A stretch of DNA of 64,000 bases from contig NZ_CP118969.1 of the NCBI RefSeq assembly GCF_029023865.1, positions 1,674,001-1,738,000 of the forward strand. Reading direction: 5' to 3'. A model generated the notes under the pieces. The model was not told where the DNA came from. It saw only the letters and a list, made by a program, of their open reading frames with translations, and did not search any database. Shown one piece after another: positions 1 to 7,858 of the stretch (position 1 is the stretch's first letter; every line of letters starts with the position of its first letter). Source of the stretch: Lactococcus lactis. GTDB taxonomy: Bacteria; Bacillota; Bacilli; Lactobacillales; Streptococcaceae. The translations under genes were made by a program, and so were the position numbers.

Positions 1-677
1 TCGTATTTGCACCACTGTAGGCATAAATACTCCCTAGCACACCAAGTTGAGTCCGTTTAATAATTCCTACAATACTAGAAAATTCAACTGTTTGAGATTT
101 CGCAATCAATTTTGCACGATTCTGAACATCCATATTAGCTGTTACTGCTGAGATGTTAGTAGAATCTTGTCGAATAAAATAATTGATATAGCGATTTAAA
201 GAGTCAGGTTCTGGAACAGTATCTGCATCGTTGCTTAAAACTAGTTCTCCTTTTGCAAATCCTAAACCAATATTAAAGGCATGCGCTTTTCCTTTATTTT
301 TTTTCAATTCTAATCACGCGCAATTTATCATATTTTTCTTGTAATTCTTTTAAAATTTCGGGAGTTCTATCAGTTGAACCATCATCAGTAACTAGAACCT
401 CATAATTTTCATAATTAATTTTTGTCATTAAATAATTAAGTGTATCTTCAATGACTATTTCTTCATTATGAGCTGGAAGCATTATAGTAACAAAAGGTTC
501 AACTTCTACTGGAATATCATCCCAATTCTTTTGCTTATATTTGAACAAAAAGCTATAACATAAGACTCCAATAAACCAGGCGAATCCGCCTAAAATTGGG
601 TAAGTAATTAACACCAGAAATATCAGTGTCAGAATAAAGTCAACAATGCCATTTCCCGTTTGAACAAAACTAATCAT
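1..677 (-). pseudogene. PgaC/IcaA-type processive glycosyltransferase, partial and frameshifted
   Basis: Family 2 glycosyltransferase of the poly-N-acetylglucosamine synthase type, which polymerises UDP-sugar at the membrane. The first 127 codons give an N-terminal membrane segment, a cytosolic stretch with PFVTIMLPAHNEE and VTDDGSTDRTPEIL, then run into a stop at 294-296. The reading continues in another frame down to base 1 with NKGKAHAFNIG, the catalytic DAD (LSNDADTV) and EFSSIVGIIKR, which matches PgaC/IcaA in order and spacing. The break sits in a run of eight A on the coding strand (297-304); seven would restore the frame. The 3' end lies outside the window. It overlaps the upstream PgaD-like gene by 8 bp. 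The frameshift could be real, a phase-variable tract, or a sequencing error. Family is clear; substrate is inferred. Confidence 0.75.
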
Positions 678-1179
678 TGTTTTCTCCCTTCTGATAAAGC
701 TTTTTCACAAAATCTGTTTCCAAATTTTGCTCTTCTTTGACCGAATAAAAACAAACATTATGGCGAAAATCTTTTGTGCCAAATCGTTCATCATAAGCTT
801 GATTAATTAACTTTCGTCTTACATCGACACGTTCAGCATCGTACTGCTTTTCTTTTTGTAGAAAATGTTTAAAACGATAATTATTCCAAAAAGTTAGGAT
901 AATATACAAGATAGATAGGAAAATAAAAGATATAAAAAGAAAAATGAAAAGAAATAAAAGTGTAGATTTTTCTTCTCTATAAATTATGATATGATCAAAA
1001 CGTGCTCGATTTGGAAAAACAAAAGGAAAGATAATCCATAAAAATGGAATGATAACACCACACCATCCTAAAAGAGCAATTATAGTTTGAAAAATTTTAC
1101 TCCCATAATGGCCTTTTTCAAAATAAGGGTCATAGACTAAAGATTTCTTTGCTTCTTCTCGACTGATATTTTTTTTCAT
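670..1179 (-). CDS. PgaD-like membrane partner of the glycosyltransferase
   Basis: A 169-residue protein with two hydrophobic segments (about residues 30-55 and 75-98) followed by a charged cytosolic tail containing WNNYRFKHFLQKEKQYD. E. coli PgaD has the same plan, with two membrane helices and then a LYNKLRFQKQQ-like stretch, and is needed for PgaC activity. The gene starts at an ATG preceded by AAAGGACTGAA and is followed by the synthase with an 8-bp overlap, so the two are almost certainly co-transcribed. Sequence similarity to PgaD is weak and is judged from topology, motif and neighbour, so the name is inferred. No deacetylase or export gene is visible because the window ends. Confidence 0.55.
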   Translation of the reverse strand: MKKNISREEAKKSLVYDPYFEKGHYGSKIFQTIIALLGWCGVIIPFLWIIFPFVFPNRARFDHIIIYREEKSTLLFLFIFLFISFIFLSILYIILTFWNNYRFKHFLQKEKQYDAERVDVRRKLINQAYDERFGTKDFRHNVCFYSVKEEQNLETDFVKKLYQKGENND

Positions 1180-1290
1180 TTCAGTCCTTTCTGATCTTTT
1201 TTAATTGCACTGTACTCCATAAAGTACATTTAAACAATTATCGCATTTTTTTTCCTTAAAATCCATCACCAATGTCATTATTTAACTACA

Positions 1291-1323
1291 AAAAAAGTCG
1301 TCTTGATAAATTACCAAACGGCT
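1291..1323 (-). terminator. possible terminator-like hairpin
   Basis: On the minus strand an imperfect stem (AGCCGTTTGG with its partner ending AGACGACT) is followed by seven T. It lies between rplS and the PgaD-like gene, about 150 nt past the stronger rplS terminator. The stem has mismatches, so it is weak. I see no gene in 1180-1475 beyond this hairpin and the rplS terminator. Confidence 0.35.
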
Positions 1324-1434
1324 CTTATTATTCAACTTCTTCTATTTTAAATTATGAACTACTTCATTAACCTAGCACAGTAGATTCAATAAAACAATAT
1401 CCTTAAATCTTTGAGCATAACCATAAATCTTTCC

Positions 1435-1462
1435 AAATAAAAAACCGCTCAATAGAGCGGTT
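1435..1462 (-). terminator. rplS terminator
   Basis: Minus strand AACCGCTC-TATT-GAGCGGTT is a perfect 8-bp stem followed by a T-rich run, 14 nt beyond the rplS stop codon. Confidence 0.9.
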
Positions 1463-1475
1463 AAACTGGTGTATC

Positions 1476-1820
1476 TTAACGACGACGTTCAGCGATACGA
1501 GCTTTTTTACCTGTGAGTGCACGGAGGTAGTAAAGTTTCGCACGACGTACTTTACCGTGACGGATAACTTCGATTTGTTCAACACGTGGAGTGTGAACTG
1601 GGAAGATACGTTCTACACCAACACCGTTTGAAATTTTACGAACAGTGTAAGTTTCGTTAATTCCTGAGTTTTTACGAGCGATAACAACGCCTTCGAACAT
1701 TTGGATACGTTCGCGAGTTCCTTCGACAACTTTTGCGTGAACACGTACAGTGTCACCAGGACGGAAGTCAGGAATATCAGTGCGGAGTTGCGCAGCGTTG
1801 ATAGATTCGATAAGGTTCAT
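1476..1820 (-). CDS. rplS: 50S ribosomal protein L19
   Basis: A 114-residue ribosomal protein of the large subunit at the subunit interface. The sequence carries the family hallmarks [47 protein letters not shown] and the basic end [19 protein letters not shown]. The start is the ATG of MNLIES, with AGAGGAG seven bases upstream; a longer frame beginning MLLNDG would swallow this site. The length agrees with Bacillus L19 (115). It is monocistronic here, with its own promoter, leader and terminator, and is probably autoregulated through the leader. Confidence 0.98.
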   Translation of the reverse strand: MNLIESINAAQLRTDIPDFRPGDTVRVHAKVVEGTRERIQMFEGVVIARKNSGINETYTVRKISNGVGVERIFPVHTPRVEQIEVIRHGKVRRAKLYYLRALTGKKARIAERRR

Positions 1821-1906
1821 TTTTTTCTCCTCTTGCCCATCATTAAGCAGCATCTAGCAAATTAAGCTCAGCGGATGAACAGTTTTATTAGTATGCAAAA
1901 ACATAC
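1821..1906 (-). promoter_or_regulatory. rplS 5' leader, candidate L19 autoregulatory RNA
   Basis: Between the predicted transcription start and the rplS ATG lie about 85 nt. Near the 5' end a perfect hairpin AGTATG-TTTTTG-CATACT forms, followed by a stretch with GCTGAGC and GATGCTGC before the ribosome binding site. A conserved L19 leader RNA is known upstream of rplS in low-GC Gram-positives. I infer this leader belongs to it from position and size; I did not align it to a covariance model. Confidence 0.45.
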
Positions 1907-1912
1907 TCAATA

Positions 1913-1941
1913 AGTATAACAGATTATCCATCCTTTGACAA
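1913..1941 (-). promoter_or_regulatory. rplS promoter
   Basis: Minus strand TTGTCA (1936-1941), a 17-bp spacer, then TATACT (1913-1918). The spacing and boxes are near consensus for the housekeeping sigma factor. Confidence 0.75.
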
Positions 1942-1960
1942 GTTCTTATTTTTAGTTTTA

Positions 1961-2635
1961 TCAGTAACCAATTTGTTCAATATCAACTTCAGACTGATTA
2001 ATCATGTCCACAACTTTATGAATAAGATACATTCTCTCATCAAGCGCATGAATTTGCTCTGCACAATTTTGTAGTTCACCACTGAGTTGCTCAGGAATTT
2101 GTCCATCATATTTATAACGAACTTTATGTTCCAACGTTGCCCAAAAATCCATTGCCGAAGTTCGTAACTGAATTTCAACTCGACAAGTTTGTTCACTAAA
2201 TAGATGTCCTAAATTAACTTCGACAATCATATGATAACTACGATAACCTGTTTTTTTAACGTTTCTTAAATAATCTTTTTCGCTAACAACTGTAAAAGCT
2301 TCTTGGCTTTTGATAATTTCAACAATCTCATAGATATTTTTAGCATAAGAACAAATAATACGAATTCCTGCAATATCTGATAAATGTTCATCAGCAGCAT
2401 CGGCGGTCACAGGCAAATCTTTCTTTTTCAGCTTTCCTGCAATACTTTCCGGTGATTTTAAACGATGTTTGATATGCTCAATTGGGTTGATTGCCTCAAA
2501 ATTATTATAATAGGTATTTAGATTAGAAAGTTGAGTTCTGACAACATCTAAAGCACACTCATATCTGACAAGTTTCTTTTTTAATTTTTCAAATTCTTCT
2601 GGTTCAAATCTTGTTTTTAAATAATCTTTTTCCAT
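1961..2635 (-). CDS. relP: small alarmone synthetase (GTP pyrophosphokinase, RelP/YwaC type)
   Basis: This 224-residue protein has a RelA/SpoT synthetase domain without hydrolase or ACT regions, so it should make (p)ppGpp from ATP and GTP/GDP and not break it down. Visible motifs are INPIEHIKHRLKSPESI, DIAGIRIICSYAKNIYEI, the G-loop region KTGYRSYHMIVEV, and EIQLRTSAMDFWATLEHK. The NPIEH-x-K-x-R-x-KSPESI pattern and the N-terminal YECALD helix resemble Bacillus YwaC (RelP) more than YjbM (RelQ). It stands alone, with about 140 bp to rplS. A ribosome site AGGA lies about ten bases before ATG. Regulation is not evident. Confidence 0.9.
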   Translation of the reverse strand: MEKDYLKTRFEPEEFEKLKKKLVRYECALDVVRTQLSNLNTYYNNFEAINPIEHIKHRLKSPESIAGKLKKKDLPVTADAADEHLSDIAGIRIICSYAKNIYEIVEIIKSQEAFTVVSEKDYLRNVKKTGYRSYHMIVEVNLGHLFSEQTCRVEIQLRTSAMDFWATLEHKVRYKYDGQIPEQLSGELQNCAEQIHALDERMYLIHKVVDMINQSEVDIEQIGY

Positions 2636-2837
2636 TTTACTTTAATTCCTATCTAGTCTTATCTTCTTATTAATTTCTTCTCAAATATTTAGTGATTAAT
2701 AAATTATAATATAATTTCCTTATATTTTTCTTTGACTGGATAATGCTATTTGCTCTAAAAACGATTCACATCATACTTCTAATTATAACATTTCCTGAAA
2801 GTTTTTTGTGCGCTTTCTACTGTAAATAATTACTATC

Positions 2838-2861
2838 AAAAAAGCACCAAATCATTGATGC
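2838..2861 (-). terminator. terminator of the LysR gene
   Basis: Minus strand GCATCAA-TGAT-TTGGTGC stem followed by six T, 13 nt past the stop codon of the LysR gene. Confidence 0.8.
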
Positions 2862-2874
2862 TCTTAAGCAATAT

Positions 2875-3750
2875 TTATTTTAATGTTTTCAATATTTCTA
2901 AAAAGTTTTTTTCACTTTCAGAGAGAATAGAATTTTTTTGATAGGCATAATTAATATGAAAGAATTGTTTATCTTCTTCAATAAATGGTACTTTAACTAG
3001 ATTTTTAAAGTCTTCTGATAAGCGGATATCTGCCATAAGACTGATCCCTAAATTTTTCCTGACAAGTTCTTTTATGGTATGAGCATCATCTAATTTCAAA
3101 ACTACATTAGCTGATTGATTATATTTTTCATTTAAACGATTAAAGGCATTAAAGTGGATATTATGCTCTCCCAATAAGATAAAGTCTTCATTAAGTAAGT
3201 CTTTAAATCCTAATTCTTTTTCATTGGCTAGTGGATGACTATCCGACATAATGATAAAAAATTCTTTTTGAAAGAGTTCTTCTATTTCTAATTGGGGATG
3301 CTTAATCTTTTCTAGACTTCCTAAAAGGCTCGAATCTATTTCTTCATTTAAAAGTAGGCTCAAGAGTTCATTAGAACCACCATAAATCATATGTAAGGCA
3401 TTCAAAAAGTTCAAATTATCTTGCTTTGATAGAAGATATGAACTTATAATTGGCGGAAAACCAACTTTAAAATCTTTCATACTCGAACGATGAATAGCTT
3501 TTTTCGTGTGATTTAATTCAGAGAGAATTTCATTGGTTCTCATTGCCAAAAGTTCGCCCTCAGGAGTTAAATCAACTACCTGATGCGAGGAATCTTTATA
3601 AAATAAATCACAGTCATAGTAGGTTTCTAAACGTTTGATTGCGTAAGAAATAGTGGGTTGACTAACCCTGAAATGCTTGGCAACATTGGTGAACGAACGC
3701 AATTTTGACAATTGATAAAAATATTCAAGATCTCTTAAATTTAAACTCAT
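2875..3750 (-). CDS. mleR: LysR-family transcriptional regulator, MleR-like
   Basis: A 291-residue LysR regulator. The N-terminal winged helix-turn-helix is typical (LRDLEYFYQLSKLRSFTNVA, then HFRVSQPTISYAIKRLE), followed by a two-lobed effector domain from about residue 90. The sequence and length resemble the lactococcal malolactic regulator MleR as I remember it; I could not align them, so the symbol is tentative. Malate decarboxylase and permease genes are not next to it, so the target cannot be read from context. It is flanked by terminators on both sides and is probably monocistronic. A hairpin overlaps the upstream intergenic region. Confidence 0.6.
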   Translation of the reverse strand: MSLNLRDLEYFYQLSKLRSFTNVAKHFRVSQPTISYAIKRLETYYDCDLFYKDSSHQVVDLTPEGELLAMRTNEILSELNHTKKAIHRSSMKDFKVGFPPIISSYLLSKQDNLNFLNALHMIYGGSNELLSLLLNEEIDSSLLGSLEKIKHPQLEIEELFQKEFFIIMSDSHPLANEKELGFKDLLNEDFILLGEHNIHFNAFNRLNEKYNQSANVVLKLDDAHTIKELVRKNLGISLMADIRLSEDFKNLVKVPFIEEDKQFFHINYAYQKNSILSESEKNFLEILKTLK

Positions 3751-3870
3751 GGCTATACTCCTAGAAGCTATTTTAACATAATTTTGTAATTATTCTTAGT
3801 GCCATAAGTATTATTGAGCAACTCTAGTTTAATTGTCCATAAACCTTGAGTTTATCTGTTTTGGCTGGAT

Positions 3871-3902
3871 AAAAAACCATTACAATTATTGTAATGGTTT
3901 TT
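3871..3902. terminator. bidirectional terminator after the ABC exporter operon
   Basis: AAAAACCATTACAA-TTA-TTGTAATGGTTTTT is a perfect inverted repeat with A and T runs on both sides. It lies directly after the ATPase stop codon. Confidence 0.9.
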
Positions 3903-3907
3903 ATATT

Positions 3908-4570
3908 CTATGCTGTCTTTTCAAATTTACGATGTTTAAGGGTAAATACAACATCTGATGCTTTGGCAACTTCATTTTCGTGAGTAACCAGAATCACAAT
4001 TTTATTATCTTTATTAGCAATTTCTTTAAAGAGTTCAACAATTTGGGCTGTTGTTTCTTCATCGAGATTCCCTGTGGGTTCGTCAGCAATAATTATCTCA
4101 TGATTTAAAACTAATGCTCTAGCGATGGCCACTCTTTGTTGCTGACCACCTGAAAGTTTACTGACAGGTTTATAAATTAGGTCTGTGCTCAATCCTACTT
4201 TATTCAACGCTTCTTCTATTGCTGCTTTTTCATTTTCAAATTTTACTGACGAGATTTTTACGGCTGTTTTGACGTTGTCATAAGCACTCATGTAGGTCAG
4301 TAAGTTATAAGCTTGAAAAACGGTACTTACTGTTTTTTTGCGATAATTTGTTAAATTACTTGATTTAATTGCTTTATTATCAAAAGACATACTTCCAGAT
4401 TTTGGTGTATCAAGTCCGGCAAGCAGGGAAAGAAAAGTAGTTTTTCCTGAGCCGGATTGTCCTAGAATGGCATACATCGTGCCTTTTTCAAAACTTTCTG
4501 TGACATCTTTAAATAGATAGTCATCGGGGTTGCTATAATAATAAGTTAAATTTTCAACTTTTAGAGTCAT
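3908..4570 (-). CDS. ABC transporter ATP-binding protein, MacB/LolD type
   Basis: A 220-residue ATPase with Walker A GQSGSGKT, Q-loop VFQAYNLL, signature LSGGQQQRVAIARAL, Walker B IIIADEPTGNLDEET and switch VTHENEVAK. The TGNLDE motif marks the MacB/LolD/FtsE group, which works with FtsX-type permeases in peptide export or lipoprotein/envelope stress. The start is the ATG of MTLKVEN with AGGAG five bases before; a frame extending five codons further covers this site and is not used. It is the last gene of a three-gene operon after the permease and small membrane protein, about 100 bp behind the permease. No two-component system adjoins it. Confidence 0.9.
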   Translation of the reverse strand: MTLKVENLTYYYSNPDDYLFKDVTESFEKGTMYAILGQSGSGKTTFLSLLAGLDTPKSGSMSFDNKAIKSSNLTNYRKKTVSTVFQAYNLLTYMSAYDNVKTAVKISSVKFENEKAAIEEALNKVGLSTDLIYKPVSKLSGGQQQRVAIARALVLNHEIIIADEPTGNLDEETTAQIVELFKEIANKDNKIVILVTHENEVAKASDVVFTLKHRKFEKTA

Positions 4571-4593
4571 CTTTGCTCCTCTCATTTTAAAAA

Positions 4594-4649
4594 TTTACTG
4601 ACAGAATCTGGTGATTAATTTTTGATAAAAAATGAAGGCTGTCAGTAAA
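4594..4649. repeat. inverted pair of the TTTACTGACAG word
   Basis: TTTACTGACAG (4594-4604) and CTGTCAGTAAA (4639-4649) form perfect 11-bp arms around 34 bp between the permease and ATPase genes. A transcript could fold here as a hairpin between the two cistrons. Confidence 0.8.
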
Positions 4650-4674
4650 TTATTAGACTGGTTCTTCTTAGAAA

Positions 4675-6195
4675 TCAATTTGTTAAAACTTGTTTAGGAT
4701 TCAATCTGAGAATTCCAATACTTGCTAGACCGACAGCGATTAGTGTAATCAAAATCGCAATAGCAACAAGAAGTAAAATTTCACTGACAGAAGTTTTAAT
4801 ATTCAATTTTTCAAGTGCTTTTGCTTCAGAAGCTGATTGTCCAAAGCCAATTGCTCCACCTGCACGCCCCATAAATCCGCCAGCATTTCCTGATGGTCTT
4901 TGACCTTCGGTTTTGCCTCCATTTGCTCCTGGAGCTCCTTGCATGTTGCTTGTGCTTGCCGTTGTCTGCGTTGTTTCTTGTTTTAAAAGTTGTTGTCCAA
5001 CGACATTTCCTACTACATTTCCAGCAGCTGATGCAATACCAACCGAAACAATCATAACCATGAAGAGTTCAAAGAAAAATTGACCAATAATTTTGAGTTT
5101 TGATTCTCCAAGACTCATCAGAACACCAATTTCAAAACGACGTTCGCGAACCATGAGCATCACGATAAGCGCTAAGATAATTGCTCCAGCAATTGCTACA
5201 ATGAGTACAATATTTCTAGCAAAACTTGCAACATTATTCAATGATGATTTTACATTTTGATAAGCTTGGTCATTTTTAGAAACTTGGAAATTACTGTCAT
5301 TAACTAATTTATTAGCAGCTTTTACAAAAGTATCTGCTTGTGCAGGATTTTCCATGCTGTAAGTTGCATTTGATACTTTGCCAGTCGTACCTTTGATAGA
5401 ATTTGCTACAGAAAGTGCAGTATACATTGTATTCATGTATTGAATTGAGCTTTCTGTCGAGCTACTTGTTGTTGTATAGATACCAACAACAGTCATTTTA
5501 TATGTTTTGTCATTACTATCTTTGATTGTGAAAGTTGAACTCACTTTTAATGAGTTTTGGCTAGCAAGGGTTGATTCAATGACAACATTGTTCGTCCCCT
5601 CATCTGAAGCCTTAATTGCGCGTCCAGAACTAATCTTATAAGAATCTGTGAAGCTTGTACTTGCTGCTAAATCATTTGTCCCACTGATTGTGAAATCCTC
5701 TTGGGAAGCTCCGCCCATTCCTCCTTCACGTCCACCAAATCCACCAGCTGCTTGCGTATCTGTTGATGAACTTGAAGAACTACTACTTGTTGAAACTTTT
5801 TCGATACCAGAACTTGCTGATGCTTGAGCCTGATAAGTGAAACTTGCTGATTTTACACCATCAAGTTTGGCAATTTTTTCAGCAGTTGTTTCTGAAATCG
5901 TTGGTAAATCAATATTAAACCGTTTACCTGCTTCAGCAGTATCACTTGAACTGCTACTACTTGAACTTGATGTTGCACTATTTTGTGCTTCTTTGATAAC
6001 ATTTTGCATGTTAACAGAGAGTGATACGGTTGCTCCAGCTGATTTTTTAGCATTATCAATAGAAACATTAGCTGCACTATTAATAATTAATCCTGAAAGT
6101 ACAAAAATTAAAATTGCTGAAAAGGCAACAATTAAAAGTATTGTCCGTCCAATTTTGGCTTTAGTGAAAAGCCATGCACGTCTTATAAAATCCAT
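4675..6195 (-). CDS. MacB-like FtsX-family ABC transporter permease
   Basis: A 506-residue permease with an N-terminal membrane helix (about 15-40), a large extracellular domain (about 45-320) and three C-terminal helices, the first starting near FARNIVLIVAIAGAIILALIV and followed by RERRFEIGVLMSLGESK, a classic FtsX/MacB signature. The extracellular part contains two serine runs and a Gly/Met-rich stretch; a second Gly-rich linker lies near residues 415-455 between the last helices. These low-complexity inserts are unusual for the family. It starts with GAGG six bases before ATG and ends ..NPKQVLTN. It pairs with the ATPase downstream; substrate unknown. Confidence 0.88.
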   Translation of the reverse strand: MDFIRRAWLFTKAKIGRTILLIVAFSAILIFVLSGLIINSAANVSIDNAKKSAGATVSLSVNMQNVIKEAQNSATSSSSSSSSSDTAEAGKRFNIDLPTISETTAEKIAKLDGVKSASFTYQAQASASSGIEKVSTSSSSSSSSTDTQAAGGFGGREGGMGGASQEDFTISGTNDLAASTSFTDSYKISSGRAIKASDEGTNNVVIESTLASQNSLKVSSTFTIKDSNDKTYKMTVVGIYTTTSSSTESSIQYMNTMYTALSVANSIKGTTGKVSNATYSMENPAQADTFVKAANKLVNDSNFQVSKNDQAYQNVKSSLNNVASFARNIVLIVAIAGAIILALIVMLMVRERRFEIGVLMSLGESKLKIIGQFFFELFMVMIVSVGIASAAGNVVGNVVGQQLLKQETTQTTASTSNMQGAPGANGGKTEGQRPSGNAGGFMGRAGGAIGFGQSASEAKALEKLNIKTSVSEILLLVAIAILITLIAVGLASIGILRLNPKQVLTN

Positions 6196-6327
6196 ATTTT
6201 CCTCATTTCTTAGTCTTCTTCTGATAGACTCTTTTTTGTAAGTCGATTTTAAGCACGTCAGTCAATTTATTAAAAATAAAGACGGAAAGAATGATTGGCT
6301 CAACGTCCTTAAAAACCACTTGGTCCT

Positions 6328-6606
6328 TTATGCTGATGCAGTTCCACTTTCGTCACTACTTTCTTGTGTCGTTCCTGAATTACCTGACTGACTGTTAGAA
6401 CCACCCGTAGTCGCACCGCTATTAGTGTCTGGACTACGTCCATTTTGTCCAAAGCGATTTTGCATTTGTTCTTGAAAATTATTTTGCTGCGATTGATTAC
6501 TTTGACCCTTACCAATGAAAAAGCCACCTACTCCACCAACAATTAATGTTAGTAATGAAACAAAAATAATTTCTTTCCCCTTTAAAAGTTTAAGAACATT
6601 TTTCAT
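6328..6606 (-). CDS. small membrane-anchored protein of the ABC exporter operon
   Basis: A 92-residue protein starting MKNVLKLLKGKEIIF with AAAGGA upstream (a longer frame of 19 extra residues has no such site). A single N-terminal membrane helix (IIFVSLLTLIVGGVGGFFIG) is followed by a Gln/Asn/Ser/Gly/Thr-rich outside tail of about 60 residues with no fold I recognise. It is first in the operon with a MacB-like permease and ATPase, at the place where many systems encode a membrane fusion adaptor; this could be a much reduced adaptor or a truncated one. There is no visible frameshift extension within the 130 bp behind it. Confidence 0.7.
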   Translation of the reverse strand: MKNVLKLLKGKEIIFVSLLTLIVGGVGGFFIGKGQSNQSQQNNFQEQMQNRFGQNGRSPDTNSGATTGGSNSQSGNSGTTQESSDESGTASA

Positions 6607-6745
6607 TTTGGAATCCTTTCTTTTCTTGATAAATTGATTATAATTGTTAAAACTTAATTTCAACCCAAGTAAAACTTAAGCTTTTCTAAAAGCTAAATAA
6701 TATTTTCTTGAGTATTCTGTCAGTAAAATATTAACTTTAAAAAAT

Positions 6746-6772
6746 AAAAAAAGTCGCTCACAAGAGCGACTT
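6746..6772 (-). terminator. mraY terminator
   Basis: Minus strand AAGTCGCTC-TTGT-GAGCGACTT is a perfect 9-bp stem followed by a long T-rich run. Confidence 0.9.
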
Positions 6773-6804
6773 TTCACTGACCATTCTGTCAGTAAATTTA
6801 TTAA

Positions 6805-7794
6805 TTAAAAAGCAAAGTAAATACAAAGCGCAATTACTGACAGCACTGCTGTAAATAACCAGAAGACAATGTCAATTTTCCATTCTGACCAACCAGCTGC
6901 TTTTCCAGAAAATCCACCCAGTTCAAAATGATGATGAATAGGAGTCATTCTAAAAATACGTTTACCACCTGTTTTCTTGAAATAAGCAACTTGTAGCATC
7001 ACTGAAAGTGTTTCAATGACATAAACCGCACCAATTAAAAGCAAAGTCCATTCGGCATGAAGTAAGATTGAAACAATTGCAAGAAAACCACCCAAAGCCA
7101 AGGAACCAACATCACCCATGAAAATTTTTGCTGGTTTGTGATTGAAGACAAAGAATCCAAGCAAACCACCAATGACTGACAAGATAATCAACAAAACATC
7201 GTACTGTTGATGTGCTACTGCGATAACTGCATAAGCTGTCAGTGAAATCGCAACAGTGATTGAAGCAAGACCGTCGATTCCGTCAGTAAGATTGACCGCA
7301 TTTGACCAACCCACAAGCCAAATAATAATGAAAATTGAAAAGAAAATCCCAATATTAAATTCCCAACTTAAAAGATGAATAATATGAGATTTTTCCCCAT
7401 GACTGTAAATGAAATAGGAAACAATCCCAATTAAAATTTGAGCCAACATTTTTTGTTTGGCAGTCAAACCTTCATTAATTTGTTTGAATACTTTCAAAAA
7501 ATCATCTAAGAAGCCAATGACAGCATACATGGCAAAGACCCACCACGCAGTAATGAAAGCTGGACTAAATTTGCCAAAAACCAAAGCGGCAATTAATGAA
7601 ACTACTAAACTCACAACAACGAAGACAAAACCGCCCATTGTAGGAGTCCCAGCTTTACTAGCATGCTGTTTTACATCTTCAAGGGTTGGTTGCCCACCCA
7701 ATTTTTTCTTGTGGAAGAACATAATGAAGCGAGGAATACCAATGATTGTTATAATCATTGTAATTACCGCCGCCACTATCCCATTCAATAACAT
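6805..7794 (-). CDS. mraY: phospho-N-acetylmuramoyl-pentapeptide transferase
   Basis: MraY transfers phospho-MurNAc-pentapeptide from UDP to undecaprenyl phosphate, making lipid I. The 329-residue polytopic protein has about ten membrane helices and the family motifs [18 protein letters not shown] (Asp-Asp), [25 protein letters not shown] and [15 protein letters not shown] lies six bases before ATG. It is the last gene of the rsmH-ftsL-pbpX-mraY group, 64 bp after pbpX; the gap holds a short hairpin (about 7818-7841) but no run of T. The order is standard for streptococci and lactococci. Confidence 0.98.
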
Positions 7795-7858
7795 TTTCTT
7801 CTCCTAATTTTTGAAGATCCACATAGACTAGTGTCTGTGGAGCCTCAATTAATAATTT

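Noticed and set aside
1403..1585. 60-residue frame over the end of rplS
   Set aside because: Overlaps the rplS terminator and coding end in another frame; no ribosome site.
5837..6241. Open frame on the plus strand over the start of the ABC permease
   Set aside because: No ribosome site, composition like an antisense frame, and the permease is well supported.
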